Shown in pieces: positions 25,720 through 35,471 of a stretch of DNA of 64,000 nucleotides; within the stretch, counting starts at the first letter, position 1; every line of letters starts with the position of its first letter. The translations under genes were made by a program, and so were the position numbers. This stretch comes from Parabacteroides faecis (GTDB taxonomy: Bacteria; Bacteroidota; Bacteroidia; Bacteroidales; Tannerellaceae). The stretch is from contig NZ_BMPB01000001.1 in assembly GCF_014647375.1 (NCBI RefSeq), positions 310,001-374,000 on the forward strand, written 5' to 3'. The notes beneath the pieces are model-generated. The model searched no databases and had not been told where the DNA came from. It saw only the letters and a program-made list of their open reading frames with translations.

Positions 25720-26934
25720 TTAATTACGTATTCCCAGTTCTACCAGTTTCTGTTCGTCCAAAGCATACTTCCGTTCGATGCTCTGCAACAAGTCTTCACT
25801 GATATCCAGCGGACGGTTCAGTTTCTTCATTTCGCGGTATCCTTTATATACATGGGTGATCATCTTACGCGGATTGAAGACCAGCGATGAAGTGATCCAG
25901 CATCCATGCGTACACCAGCAATTCGCCTTATCCCCATGACCGATAGCAGCGATCTCCTGCTTCATGGCATCACTCTGCATGATCTTAGCGATATTACAAT
26001 CGTAATCCTTTACATTACCGATCGGCTCGCGAAGCTCGCAGGCACGGAAACGGCCGTCATAGTCGATCACCAAGGTGGTCTCTCCCGCCGTACAATCCAT
26101 TCCCCAGGGAGTCGGATGATCGATATTGGTCGCACGTACATTATATAATGTACGGATGAAGCCCAGATAGAAGAAACGGGCAATCGGTTTTCTGAAGCCA
26201 CCGGTCTCTTCCGCCATACGTTCCCCATAGACATTATAGATAGGCACAACCTCGTCCTGCAAAGCACGTAAAGTAGGTTCGGTAAGCACCTTCACCCCGT
26301 CGTCGCGCGTCATTCCGCGTGCAGCCTCGATAATATGGTTGGACAGATGGAAACGGCCTAAAATCCAAAGCATCAAATCCTGTACCTCCTCCAGGTTATA
26401 TTTTGTAATTACGGTGGCAAGGTTTTTCAGCACCCTGCCGTCGTCAGCAAAGTTTTTTTCAATCATCTTCAACGTCCCCATCGCTTTGTAGAAGTTACCG
26501 GGGACACCGCGCTGTATATCGTGTGTATCACCGAAACCGTCCAATGAAAGACTGAGGTTGATATTCAGTTCCGGACAATTCCGACGGATTTGTTTTACCC
26601 AGGCAATGATCCGGTCGGGCTTCAATCCGTTGGTAGGAATGTTCACGTCTTTTATCTCGTTATTCTTATAGAACATCTCTATAATTTCAGGTAATTCCTC
26701 ACGCAGTGTCGGCTCACCGCCGGATACCCACAAACGATTGAACTGTCCGGCTGTTTCGGAGATCTTCTTTATTTCTTCAAAAGTCAGGTCTTTTTCTTTT
26801 TTATCCATGTCTTCCGCATAGAAGCACATTTTACATTTGGCATTACACCGCCCTGTGACAAACAGGAAAACAGATTCTAATTTTCTGTTTGTGCTCATTG
26901 TTCTGAAAGAGCTCTTTGTTCGTTTTGTACCCAT
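25720..26934 (-). CDS. Radical SAM protein with SPASM-like C-terminus
   Basis: 404 aa; ATG at 26898 (12 codons in) is an alternative start. The radical SAM iron-sulfur site is CNAKCKMC (about residues 30-37), followed by WVSGGEPTLREELPEI. The C-terminal region holds further cysteines (MDCTAGETT, ACELREP, ANCWCTHGCW) that look like an auxiliary cluster of the SPASM or twitch type. Such proteins modify peptides or small molecules, but no precursor peptide or partner is visible nearby, so the substrate is unknown. Single gene between divergent promoters and a strong terminator. Confidence 0.8.
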   Translation of the reverse strand: MGTKRTKSSFRTMSTNRKLESVFLFVTGRCNAKCKMCFYAEDMDKKEKDLTFEEIKKISETAGQFNRLWVSGGEPTLREELPEIIEMFYKNNEIKDVNIPTNGLKPDRIIAWVKQIRRNCPELNINLSLSLDGFGDTHDIQRGVPGNFYKAMGTLKMIEKNFADDGRVLKNLATVITKYNLEEVQDLMLWILGRFHLSNHIIEAARGMTRDDGVKVLTEPTLRALQDEVVPIYNVYGERMAEETGGFRKPIARFFYLGFIRTLYNVRATNIDHPTPWGMDCTAGETTLVIDYDGRFRACELREPIGNVKDYDCNIAKIMQSDAMKQEIAAIGHGDKANCWCTHGCWITSSLVFNPRKMITHVYKGYREMKKLNRPLDISEDLLQSIERKYALDEQKLVELGIRN

Positions 26935-26994
26935 TGTTATTATGATTAGATTTCTCTATTAGTATTAGCTCCCATATCTTATTAAGCAGACAGA

Positions 26995-27002
26995 CAAATA
27001 TA
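26995..27002 (-). promoter_or_regulatory. -7 element for the radical SAM gene
   Basis: TATATTTG on the minus strand, about 60 bases upstream of the start. At the -33 position only CTG is found. Confidence 0.45.
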
Positions 27003-27138
27003 TACCATACCCATAAATCTATCAGCCAGACTTGAAAACATTCGCAAATTTCACCTATTATATATCATAAAACAATCTCCATTTGTGGGATTCGATGTTC
27101 TATATTTAAGAATATCAGTCAGAAAATCTAAATAGTCT

Positions 27139-27146
27139 TATATTTG
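27139..27146 (+). promoter_or_regulatory. -7 element for the AraC gene
   Basis: TATATTTG, exact consensus, 27 bases upstream of the ATG at 27174; the -33 region has no TTG. Confidence 0.45.
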
Positions 27147-27173
27147 TACATTTAAAATAGTGGAGATAACAAC

Positions 27174-28019
27174 ATGGAAGACAACATTCCTAAATTCGAC
27201 ATTCCTCTGGATTTTATCGTCGGAGACAGCATTACGGGTGAAATATTAAATCAATACGGCCGCTTCCCCTGCAAGATCAAAGCCGGTGTTTTTGTGCTTT
27301 GTGTACAGGGCAGTGTACAGGCCACCGTCAATCTGACAAAATTTATTATCAAACCCAATGATTTCATTACGCTTCCTCCGGGATGTTTTATCCAGATACA
27401 CGAAGTATCCGACGATGTCAAACTATGTTTTGCCGGATTTTCTTCTACGTTTGTGAGTCATATCAACTATATCAAAACTATCACGAACTATCTGCCCGTT
27501 ATCTTCGACAGCCCGGTGATGCCTCTGCCCGTACCGGTCTCCCAGTTATACCAGGAGGCTTTTTCCTTGCTGATCAAGGCGTATTCTTTGCCTAAGACCA
27601 TCGAGAACAAAGAGATCATAAAGGCTATCTTCACCATCTTCATGCAAGGAGTAATCGAACTGTATAAAAACCATACGCCATATAGCAATGCTCCGATGAC
27701 ACGCAATATGGAGATATGCCGCGAGTTCGTGCAGCTGGCGATGGAGAACTATACGAAAGAGCATAGCGTCTCCTATTATGCCAAGCGGCTTAATATCACC
27801 TTGCAACATTTCTGCTACGTAATAAAGAAAGTCAGCGGACGAACCGCGTTGGATATCCTGAGCAATATCATTATCATGGATGCGAAAGCACAGCTTAAAT
27901 CAACCGATATGCCGGTTAAGAAGATTGCATTCGCTCTGGGTTTCGACAACCTGTCGTTCTTCAATAAATACTTCAGACAACACGTGGGAATGACCCCTCA
28001 GGAATACAGGGAGAGCTAA
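27174..28019 (+). CDS. AraC-family transcriptional regulator
   Basis: 281 aa. The N-terminal half (about 20-110) looks like a cupin-type sensing domain (VFVLCVQGSVQATVNL, FITLPPGCFIQIHEV). The C-terminal AraC DNA-binding domain (about 185-281) has two helix-turn-helix motifs, VSYYAKRLNITLQHFCYVIK and VKKIAFALGFDNLSFFNKYF, ending in MTPQEYRES. It is divergent from the radical SAM gene and may control it. Its stop codon overlaps the terminator tract of small RNA copy 4 on the other strand. The ligand is unknown. Confidence 0.9.
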   Translation: MEDNIPKFDIPLDFIVGDSITGEILNQYGRFPCKIKAGVFVLCVQGSVQATVNLTKFIIKPNDFITLPPGCFIQIHEVSDDVKLCFAGFSSTFVSHINYIKTITNYLPVIFDSPVMPLPVPVSQLYQEAFSLLIKAYSLPKTIENKEIIKAIFTIFMQGVIELYKNHTPYSNAPMTRNMEICREFVQLAMENYTKEHSVSYYAKRLNITLQHFCYVIKKVSGRTALDILSNIIIMDAKAQLKSTDMPVKKIAFALGFDNLSFFNKYFRQHVGMTPQEYRES

Positions 28020-28128
28020 AAAAAGGGATATGCCGGATGCAAACCCCTATAAACAATTAAAGCCTGTCTCACGACAAGCCCTAACCAACTTTGTTAACCT
28101 TAAATCTAATACTATTATGAAAAAACCA
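28018..28128 (-). ncRNA. Small RNA family, copy 4
   Basis: Same body as copies 1-3. The terminator stem (about 28025-28046) has one internal mismatch and ends in seven T on the minus strand (28018-28024). Two of those bases belong to the stop codon of the AraC gene on the plus strand, so the two transcription units converge and overlap at their ends. Confidence 0.75.
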
Positions 28129-28133
28129 CAGTA

Positions 28134-28163
28134 CAAAGATACAGGTATTCTCCAACTTGTCAA
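28134..28163 (-). promoter_or_regulatory. Promoter of small RNA copy 4
   Basis: Minus strand: TTGACAA (28157-28163) and TATCTTTG (28134-28141), 19 bases between TTG and the -7 box. Confidence 0.8.
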
Positions 28164-28350
28164 TAGTTAAAATGCTAATTAGTGTTGTATAGCATATAAG
28201 AAAGGCTAACAAGGTTCAAGATATTTATTATTAGATTTCGAAATGTTAAAATGAGGCGTTCGTTCATGAAATGACACACCCCCTGTCCCCTCTCCAGAGG
28301 GGAAATGTTTGCATCGGTCAATATGATAAAACAATAAAAAAGCTGGGCAT

Positions 28351-28382
28351 AAAAAAAGAGGCGCTGCATAAAGCAACGCCTC
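28351..28382 (-). terminator. Terminator of the frdCAB operon
   Basis: GAGGCG (28358-28363) and CGCCTC (28377-28382) with additional inner pairing (CTGCATAAAGCA); seven T follow on the minus strand. Confidence 0.85.
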
Positions 28383-28410
28383 CCAAGCAATACATATATT
28401 ATAATGTATA

Positions 28411-29166
28411 TTAGTCTTGTAATTTAGCAACGATGAATTCGCGGTTCAGGCGAGCGATGTTGCTGACAGAGATATTCTTCGGACATTCCATTTCGCAAGC
28501 GCGAGTGTTGGTACAGTTACCGAAGCCCAGTTCGTCCATCTTGGCAACCATTGCTTTTGCACGGCGAGCAGCTTCCACCTTACCCTGAGGCAACAGAGCC
28601 AGCTGGCTAACCTTTGCAGAAACGAACAGCATAGCCGAACCGTTCTTACAAGCAGCAGCACAAGCACCACAACCGATACATGCAGCAGCATCCATAGCCA
28701 TTTCAGCATCTGCACGAGGGATAGCGATTGAGTTGGCATCAGGAACACCACCTGTGTTCACTGATACGAAACCACCTGCCTGGATGATTTTATCGTAAGC
28801 ATAACGGTCTACCATCAAGTCGCGGATTACCGGGAAACCGGCAGAACGCCACGGTTCGATCGTGATTGTTTCGCCATCGTTGAAACGGCGCATGTACAGC
28901 TGGCAGGTAGTAGCACCTGTTGCCGGTCCGTGCGGATGTCCGTTTACATACAATGAACACATACCGCAGATACCTTCACGACAGTCGTGGTCGAAGACGA
29001 TCGGCTCTTTACCTTCACTGACCAAACGTTCATTCAAAATGTCTAACATTTCCAGGAAAGAAACACTCTGATTGATTTTGTCTATTTGGTAAGTCTCAAA
29101 TTGTCCTTTATCTTTCGGACTTTTCTGACGCCAAACTTTAAGTGTTACTTTTATATCTTTATCCAT
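28411..29166 (-). CDS. frdB: Fumarate reductase/succinate dehydrogenase iron-sulfur subunit
   Basis: 251 aa. It carries electrons between the membrane cytochrome b and the flavoprotein. The [2Fe-2S] ferredoxin-type site is in [18 protein letters not shown]. The [4Fe-4S] and [3Fe-4S] ligands are in [14 protein letters not shown] and [14 protein letters not shown]. It is the last gene of a three-gene operon in the order C-A-B, 27 bases after frdA. In anaerobic Bacteroidales the complex works mainly as fumarate reductase, producing succinate; direction is known from the group, not visible in the sequence. Confidence 0.95.
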   Translation of the reverse strand: MDKDIKVTLKVWRQKSPKDKGQFETYQIDKINQSVSFLEMLDILNERLVSEGKEPIVFDHDCREGICGMCSLYVNGHPHGPATGATTCQLYMRRFNDGETITIEPWRSAGFPVIRDLMVDRYAYDKIIQAGGFVSVNTGGVPDANSIAIPRADAEMAMDAAACIGCGACAAACKNGSAMLFVSAKVSQLALLPQGKVEAARRAKAMVAKMDELGFGNCTNTRACEMECPKNISVSNIARLNREFIVAKLQD

Positions 29167-29193
29167 GATTCTAATTTTTGTGATTGATGATTA

Positions 29194-31137
29194 TTACTTC
29201 TTGTAGTTACGTGTTTGAGGAACAACGAACTGATAGTTCAAATCTTCCTTCAGCATAACCGGGTCTTTGTCTTCACCCTGGTATTCCCAACAAGATACGT
29301 ACATGAACTTATCGTCATGACGCAGGGCTTCGCCTTCCTCGGTCTGGTGCTCTGTACGGAAGTGTCCTCCACAAGATTCGGCACGATCCAATGCATCGTG
29401 TGCCATCAATGTACCAATCTCAATAAAGTCAGCCAAACGCAATGCTTTATCCAACTCTACGTTCAGGTTATCGGCTTCCCCCGGGATATATACATTACTC
29501 CAGAATTCTTTTTTCAGGTCTTTCAACATCTGGATCGCTTCCTGCAAACCTTTTGCATCACGTGCCATACCTACGTGTTCCCACATAATATGACCCAGTT
29601 TCTTATGGATAGAATCTACTGACTCTTTACCCTTGATACTCATCAATTTCTTGATACGGTCTTTGATACCCTTTTCAGCTTCTGCAAACTCAGGCAGATC
29701 GGTGCTGAAACGCGGAACCTGGATCTGGTCAGACAGATAGTTCTGGATTGTATAAGGCAATACAAAGTAGCCATCGGCCAATCCCTGCATCAACGCAGAA
29801 GCACCCAGACGGTTAGCTCCGTGGTCAGAGAAGTTAGCTTCACCGATAGCGAACAGACCCGGAATAGAAGTCATCAATTCATAGTCAACCCACAGACCAC
29901 CCATCGAGTAGTGTAATGCAGGATAAATCATCATTGGAGTTTCATATGGATCGTCGTTGGTAATTTCTTCGTACATGTCGAACAAGTTACCATATTTAGC
30001 TTTCACAACATCCTTACCCAAACGGTTGATAGCGTCGGAGAAATCGAGGAACACGGCCAAACCTGTGTTGTTTACACCGAAACCGGCGTCGCAACGTTCT
30101 TTAGCAGCACGTGAAGCCACGTCACGCGGAACCAAGTTACCGAATGCCGGATAACGGCGTTCCAGATAGTAGTCGCGGTCTGCTTCAGGAATATCTTTAC
30201 CTTTCTTTGTTCCGGCCTGCAATGCTTTTGCATCTTCCAGTTTCTTCGGAACCCAAATACGACCATCGTTACGCAATGATTCAGACATCAAAGTCAACTT
30301 AGACTGATAGTCACCTTTCACCGGTACGCAAGTCGGATGGATCTGCACCATACAAGGGTTAGCGAAGTAAGCACCTTTCTTGTAGCACTGCCATGCAGCA
30401 GAACCATTGGAAGCCATTGCGTTAGTAGACAAGAAGAATGTATTTACATAACCACCTGTTGCAACCACTACGGCGTGAGCAGAGAAACGTTCGATCTTAC
30501 CGGTGATCAGGTTACGGGCAATGATACCGCGAGCGCGGCCATCCACCTTAACAACGTCCAGCATTTCGTGACGAGTGTACATTTTTACTTTGTTCAAACC
30601 GATCATACGGCTCAAAGCAGAGTAAGCACCCAGCAACAACTGCTGTCCGGTCTGACCGCGGGCATAGAATGTACGGGATACCTGAGCACCACCGAATGAA
30701 CGGTTATCCAGCAGACCACCGTATTCGCGAGCGAAAGGTACACCCTGTGCCACGCACTGGTCGATAATAGAGTTTGACACTTCAGCCAGACGATAAACGT
30801 TTGCTTCGCGGGCACGGTAGTCACCACCTTTAATTGTATCGTAGAACAGACGGTAAACAGAGTCACCATCATTCTGATAATTCTTTGCAGCATTGATACC
30901 ACCCTGTGCAGCGATAGAGTGTGCACGGCGGGGAGAATCCTGGATACAGAAATTCAATACATTGAATCCCATTTCAGCCAGAGAGGCAGCAGCAGAAGCA
31001 CCGGCCAGACCAGTACCAACTACAATTACGTCCAGGCGACGTTTGTTTGCGGGATTCACCAGTTTCTGATGATCTTTATAATTTTTCCACTTCTCAGCCA
31101 ACGGGCCCTGAGGGATTTTAGAATCTATCTGAGTCAT
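29194..31137 (-). CDS. frdA: Fumarate reductase/succinate dehydrogenase flavoprotein subunit
   Basis: 647 aa, catalytic subunit with covalent FAD. The dinucleotide-binding motif [19 protein letters not shown] starts near residue 36. The FAD-linking region [20 protein letters not shown] follows. The active-site region includes [14 protein letters not shown] and [21 protein letters not shown]. The C-terminal ends in the typical [24 protein letters not shown]. It forms the soluble cytoplasmic head with the iron-sulfur subunit. It starts 31 bases after frdC. Confidence 0.96.
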   Translation of the reverse strand: MTQIDSKIPQGPLAEKWKNYKDHQKLVNPANKRRLDVIVVGTGLAGASAAASLAEMGFNVLNFCIQDSPRRAHSIAAQGGINAAKNYQNDGDSVYRLFYDTIKGGDYRAREANVYRLAEVSNSIIDQCVAQGVPFAREYGGLLDNRSFGGAQVSRTFYARGQTGQQLLLGAYSALSRMIGLNKVKMYTRHEMLDVVKVDGRARGIIARNLITGKIERFSAHAVVVATGGYVNTFFLSTNAMASNGSAAWQCYKKGAYFANPCMVQIHPTCVPVKGDYQSKLTLMSESLRNDGRIWVPKKLEDAKALQAGTKKGKDIPEADRDYYLERRYPAFGNLVPRDVASRAAKERCDAGFGVNNTGLAVFLDFSDAINRLGKDVVKAKYGNLFDMYEEITNDDPYETPMMIYPALHYSMGGLWVDYELMTSIPGLFAIGEANFSDHGANRLGASALMQGLADGYFVLPYTIQNYLSDQIQVPRFSTDLPEFAEAEKGIKDRIKKLMSIKGKESVDSIHKKLGHIMWEHVGMARDAKGLQEAIQMLKDLKKEFWSNVYIPGEADNLNVELDKALRLADFIEIGTLMAHDALDRAESCGGHFRTEHQTEEGEALRHDDKFMYVSCWEYQGEDKDPVMLKEDLNYQFVVPQTRNYKK

Positions 31138-31168
31138 AATGATTTATTTTCAATTGTTACACCTTAAA

Positions 31169-31894
31169 TTAATGTCCTGCACAAACAGCTACATAATCAC
31201 CGCCTACACCATTCAGGTAGAATACGATAGTAATAATAGCAAAGATCACGCAGATAGCAGTTGCTACGATCTTTGAAATGCAGATCCAACGGTTCATCCA
31301 GATCGTATTGTTCCAACCGATTGTCTGGATAGCGCTCCAGAATCCGTGAGTCAGGTGGAACCACAAAGCCACGTACCATACCAGGTAAAGAACTGTGTTC
31401 AGGATATTACCCTGGAAATAGTAGTTGATAAACGCTGCACCGTCCTGAGGAGATACGGTAGTCGTTCCGTCGCAAAGAGTTACTGTGTGATTGCCCATCA
31501 GTTCGGCGAACATCATCTTATACCAGAACTGGCTGAAGTGCAACACCATGAACAGGACAATGATAATGCCCAGTACCAGCATGTTCTGAGATGCCCATTC
31601 CACACCTTTCGGACGAGCGTTGATTGCATAACGGTCGTTACCACGAGCCTTACGGTTCTGAAGTGTCAACATCAAAGCATACACAAAGTGAATCACAACG
31701 CCTGCAGCCAGCACCAGTGTTGCTGCAACGGCATACCAATTAGCTCCCAGCAATGAACAAATCATGTTATAGGCTTCTCCCGAGAAAGCAGCCGCCACAT
31801 TCATTGACAAGTGGAACAATAAGAACAAAACAAGAAAAAGCCCTGTAATACTCATAATGAGCTTTTTCCCGATAGAAGAATTAAGTAACCACAT
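31169..31894 (-). CDS. frdC: Fumarate reductase/succinate dehydrogenase cytochrome b subunit
   Basis: 241 aa with five predicted membrane helices, the diheme b558 type. Candidate heme-ligand histidines lie in LLFHLSMNVAAAFSG, VIHFVYALML, MVLHFSQFWY and ALWFHLTHGFWSAIQT. It anchors FrdAB to the inner membrane and exchanges electrons with menaquinone. It is the first gene of the operon and lies behind a consensus promoter. Confidence 0.92.
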   Translation of the reverse strand: MWLLNSSIGKKLIMSITGLFLVLFLLFHLSMNVAAAFSGEAYNMICSLLGANWYAVAATLVLAAGVVIHFVYALMLTLQNRKARGNDRYAINARPKGVEWASQNMLVLGIIIVLFMVLHFSQFWYKMMFAELMGNHTVTLCDGTTTVSPQDGAAFINYYFQGNILNTVLYLVWYVALWFHLTHGFWSAIQTIGWNNTIWMNRWICISKIVATAICVIFAIITIVFYLNGVGGDYVAVCAGH

Positions 31895-31958
31895 AAGATA
31901 ATAATTTAAGTTATTTAATTGTTTTTAAAGATTCATATCAATGTACCCAATTGTCAGG

Positions 31959-31990
31959 CAAAGGTATGCTAAATACACGTATCACGCAAA
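31959..31990 (-). promoter_or_regulatory. Promoter of frdCAB
   Basis: Minus strand: TTTG (31987-31990), 20 bases, TACCTTTG (31959-31966), a full match to the Bacteroidetes consensus, giving a leader of roughly 60 nt. Confidence 0.8.
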
Positions 31991-32132
31991 CGATTAAAGA
32001 AATATTTCGCCAATCAAACCCATACATTTCGGGAGCAGTAAAACGCAATATTTGATCAAGACAGAATTTAACTAAAATGTAACAGGCACGCACCTGCTTT
32101 TTCATATCTTCGCAAAATAATTAGAGGATTGC

Positions 32133-33530
32133 ATGTTACAACGTAAAGCACTAAGCATCTTATTTATAATGCTTATCACATCAACTGTCGATGCCCAGCG
32201 GAAAGACAGCTTGATATTCAGGAATTCAAGAAATGAGTTTGAAACCACTTACAATAAAATATCAGAGAATAAGGTATACCAGATGCTGCGCGTTCCCGTG
32301 CCTCTTTTTGTCATATCGGCCATCACCTACAGGCAGGGAGATAAATTCCGGACATTACGCAATACCCACGTACCTGATTTCCATTACAGGTATGACGATT
32401 TCCTGCAATATGCCCCGCTGGCAGCCGTGATCGGAATGAAACTGGGAGGTGTGGAAAGCCGCAGTTCGTGGCCTCGCCTACTTGTATCGGACCTGTTTGC
32501 CGCCGGTATCATGGCGACAGCCGTCAACAGCATGAAATACACCATCAAACGGGAACGGCCGGACGGTTCTAAAAACAATTCGTTTCCTTCGGGGCATACG
32601 GCAACTGCTTTTATGGCGGCCACCATCATGCACCGGGAGTATGGCCTGACACGCAGCCCGTTATACAGCATAGGAGGATATACAGTAGCGACCGCCACCG
32701 CTTTCAGCCGCCAACTGAACAACCGCCACTGGCTGAGCGACGTACTGGCAGGTGCCGGTATCGGTATCTTATCCGCCGAACTGGGTTATTTCCTCGCCGA
32801 CCTTATTTTCAAAGACAAAGGACTGAATCTGCCTGATAAGCTCAGGGAATCTGCCCCTAAAGGCGGAAGGCCGTCTTTCCTTGAATTTTCAGTCGGATAC
32901 AGCATCATCAACGGGAGCGTCGAGATCGGCAAGAATATACGGCTCAGTTCTCCGGGAGCAACCAACGTAAGCGTAAAAGGTGGTTATTTCTTCAACCCTT
33001 ATTTCGGTATCGGAGGCGAAGTGACGGCGCTCGCCAGTCCGATGGCTTTCGATATGTCGCTATACACCGGGACAACCCCTTCGACCAAATACAACATTAC
33101 CCGTGTCCATGCAGATCCTACCGGTATTTTTACCTTTACGGCAGGGCCTTATTTCTCCTTGCCGGTAGCCGGTAAACTGCTCCTGGGAACAAAGTTCCAG
33201 GCAGGATATTCCCACCTGGTTAAAAATGATGTCGAAATGGACCTGCAGGAAAAGCAAGCTCCTTACACAACCGTGAACAATATCGCTTTCATGAAAGGGG
33301 AAGGCAGCAGTAATTACATCCTGCGCACAGGTATTTCAGCAACCGGAATAGTCAATCGCAATTTGGGGATACGTATGTTCGTGGATTACGATTATACCTT
33401 TCTGAAAGCCCCTTACCAGCTATTGACCAGCCTCGCCAATGATAAACCGACCTACGGCGAATCCCATTTAAGCAAACATAAGATGCACTATTTTACGATC
33501 GGTGCCACAGTGACGGCCCTGTTCTGGTAG
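32133..33530 (+). CDS. Exported PAP2-family phosphatase with C-terminal outer-membrane-like domain
   Basis: 465 aa with a signal peptide (MLQRKALSILFIMLITSTVDA). The PAP2 phosphatase signature is complete: KRERP (139-143), PSGH (152-155) and NRHWLSD (197-203). That fits lipid phosphate or undecaprenyl pyrophosphate-type substrates. After residue 250 the chain is beta-rich and repetitive, with alternating hydrophobic strands (VGYSIINGSVEIGKNIRL, YFFNPYFGIGGEV) and the ending YFTIGATVTALFW. It could be a small outer-membrane barrel fused to the phosphatase. The stop codon abuts the stop of the convergent gene at 33531. Confidence 0.8.
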   Translation: MLQRKALSILFIMLITSTVDAQRKDSLIFRNSRNEFETTYNKISENKVYQMLRVPVPLFVISAITYRQGDKFRTLRNTHVPDFHYRYDDFLQYAPLAAVIGMKLGGVESRSSWPRLLVSDLFAAGIMATAVNSMKYTIKRERPDGSKNNSFPSGHTATAFMAATIMHREYGLTRSPLYSIGGYTVATATAFSRQLNNRHWLSDVLAGAGIGILSAELGYFLADLIFKDKGLNLPDKLRESAPKGGRPSFLEFSVGYSIINGSVEIGKNIRLSSPGATNVSVKGGYFFNPYFGIGGEVTALASPMAFDMSLYTGTTPSTKYNITRVHADPTGIFTFTAGPYFSLPVAGKLLLGTKFQAGYSHLVKNDVEMDLQEKQAPYTTVNNIAFMKGEGSSNYILRTGISATGIVNRNLGIRMFVDYDYTFLKAPYQLLTSLANDKPTYGESHLSKHKMHYFTIGATVTALFW

Positions 33531-35357
33531 TTATCGGTCGGTAGCAGGAACGAGCCGTACCTTGATTTCTTCACCCTGTCCGCTTTCCAGGTTTACATCG
33601 AAAACGACCCGGTATGTTCCTTCATTGGAAGCATCATAACTATTCTTCGATACATTATCCAGAATAGATATGGCTGTGGCAGACGGACTATCCACGATCA
33701 GTTGCATGCATTTACCGTCTTTTTTCAGTTCCACCATATGGCTGTCCAATACACGGGGAACGGCTCCGGTCACAATTGTCCACCTGACGGAAGCAGGCTG
33801 GCCGTCTGCCTGTACCCGGTCGGTCACCGAAAGATATTTTTCATTGATTAGCGCGACTTCGCGGACGGCACTTTTCAAATCTCCCCCGAACAATCCTGTC
33901 ATTTCCAGAGAAGCACCGAGCTTATGATCATCCGAGTATATATTTGTCACAGGCACGAAGCCTTTTACACGGTGATATTTGCCATTTACAGTCAGCGTAC
34001 TATGAGCCAGGTTATTATAACGGAATACATCCCAGCGTTGCCCTTCCTGTGAAGAGTTCCACAAATCTACATTTTCTTTTTCCAGCGAATAGTATTCCTG
34101 CATGCCCAAATCCTGCACCCAGCGGACACCCAAAGCATCAAAAACAAACGATCCGGCATCCATATGGGCATGACTGGTCGAAGCTGTTCCTCCTTTTATT
34201 CCCAGATAAAAACCTTCACCGTCCTGCCATCCCGTACGAATCAATACGACAGGCGTTTGTCCGTTTCCAACCCACAACTTAGTTGCAGGAGGCATCAGTT
34301 CTTTCATTTTATATTGCGATCCATAGATAGGGATCAATGGCAAAAAGCGGTTTTCCTCATCGGAGAACGACAACTCGGCCCGGCTTAAAATATCCTTCTC
34401 ATTCCATAACAAAGAAGGGTCCTGCAATTTATCGGCAAACCAATACATAGCGGGCAAGGCAAAGACCGACTCACGCGAATCGCTGAAATTAAAACATTTG
34501 CCGGTCGTCCCGGTCATAAATTGCATAAAGCGGGCGGAAGCCAGAAAACCTTCTGCCTCAGAAAGTCCGCCATCAGACCCCAGAGCCGATTCGAGTGCCG
34601 CATTCATAAGTACCTGGAAGGTAGTTCCATATCCCCAATAATTATATCCTTCGGGATAGGCACCATCGGGAGCATACCCTTTCAATGTCAAACCGACTGT
34701 AGACAAAGCCCGCTCAATGATCTCGCGCGCCTCCCCCGGATGATCCTCCAGAACAGCCAATGCACCGTAAACCAACCCGGCATTACAGACCTGGTTCCAG
34801 TTGTTGGATGCACTCAGGAACCAGTTATACCGCTTATCGCGAGACGGGGCAAAACCTTTATTCAGAATAGCCTCTTTCACCAGTTTCCGCGTATCCGGAG
34901 ATAGTTTATCGAACAACCAGTCATAACCGAGAGCAACCGCCATGGTCATTTCACCTGTATCCAGGAAATGCGAGGGATTCCAGTCATTGAACGAACAAAC
35001 AGCAATCATTTCCTGCTCGGCACGCAGGAGGTATTTCTCCTCCCCTGTCATGCGATAAGCATAAGAGAGATAGAAAATGCGCCGCAAAGCTTCCCGTGAT
35101 ACGGCAAGTAGGCGCTTCCCTTCTTTTTTATAGGTCAGCATCGGCTTCATCGCGAAAGCATCGCATTGCCGAAGAAGATATTCATGCAACCGGAGTATCT
35201 CCGGATTATGTGCCAGACCGGATTTTATCTTCTGTTCTTCTCCCTGCTTAACCAGCAAACGGGGATGGGAAGGATAAGAATCAAAGTGTATCCCCTGCGC
35301 ACAAACAGGGACGAACAAGGTCATACAAAACACAACAAGAAGGGCAGCTTTATTCAT
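33531..35357 (-). CDS. Heparinase II/III-family polysaccharide lyase-like protein
   Basis: 608 aa, exported (signal peptide MNKAALLVVFCMTLFVPVCAQ). The N-terminal alpha/alpha toroid has NNWNQVCNAGLVYGALAVLE and GYAPDGAYPEGYNYWGYGT. The C-terminal beta-sandwich has GTASTSHAHMDAGSFVFDALG and WVQDLGMQEYY, both typical of this family. Members cleave uronic-acid polysaccharides, but no dedicated PUL partners are near, so substrate and activity are open. Its stop codon touches that of the PAP2 gene with no spacer. Confidence 0.78.
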   Translation of the reverse strand: MNKAALLVVFCMTLFVPVCAQGIHFDSYPSHPRLLVKQGEEQKIKSGLAHNPEILRLHEYLLRQCDAFAMKPMLTYKKEGKRLLAVSREALRRIFYLSYAYRMTGEEKYLLRAEQEMIAVCSFNDWNPSHFLDTGEMTMAVALGYDWLFDKLSPDTRKLVKEAILNKGFAPSRDKRYNWFLSASNNWNQVCNAGLVYGALAVLEDHPGEAREIIERALSTVGLTLKGYAPDGAYPEGYNYWGYGTTFQVLMNAALESALGSDGGLSEAEGFLASARFMQFMTGTTGKCFNFSDSRESVFALPAMYWFADKLQDPSLLWNEKDILSRAELSFSDEENRFLPLIPIYGSQYKMKELMPPATKLWVGNGQTPVVLIRTGWQDGEGFYLGIKGGTASTSHAHMDAGSFVFDALGVRWVQDLGMQEYYSLEKENVDLWNSSQEGQRWDVFRYNNLAHSTLTVNGKYHRVKGFVPVTNIYSDDHKLGASLEMTGLFGGDLKSAVREVALINEKYLSVTDRVQADGQPASVRWTIVTGAVPRVLDSHMVELKKDGKCMQLIVDSPSATAISILDNVSKNSYDASNEGTYRVVFDVNLESGQGEEIKVRLVPATDR

Positions 35358-35386
35358 AAGTCAGTATGTTAACGAGTTACTAGGTA

Positions 35387-35394
35387 CAAATATA
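35387..35394 (-). promoter_or_regulatory. -7 element for the heparinase-like gene
   Basis: TATATTTG on the minus strand, 30 bases upstream of the start. The nearest TTTG is only 16 bases further up, shorter than usual. Confidence 0.35.
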
Positions 35395-35471
35395 TAAAAT
35401 AACCTCTCAGCAAATTCATATAGACTCACATTTTATCTGATTTGAGCTATCCCCTTATTAAAGTGACTTAG

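Noticed and set aside
10760-28163. The four repeats as insertion-sequence remnants or a MITE
   Set aside because: No terminal inverted repeats or target-site duplications were seen, and a promoter, body and terminator are kept in the same order in all copies.
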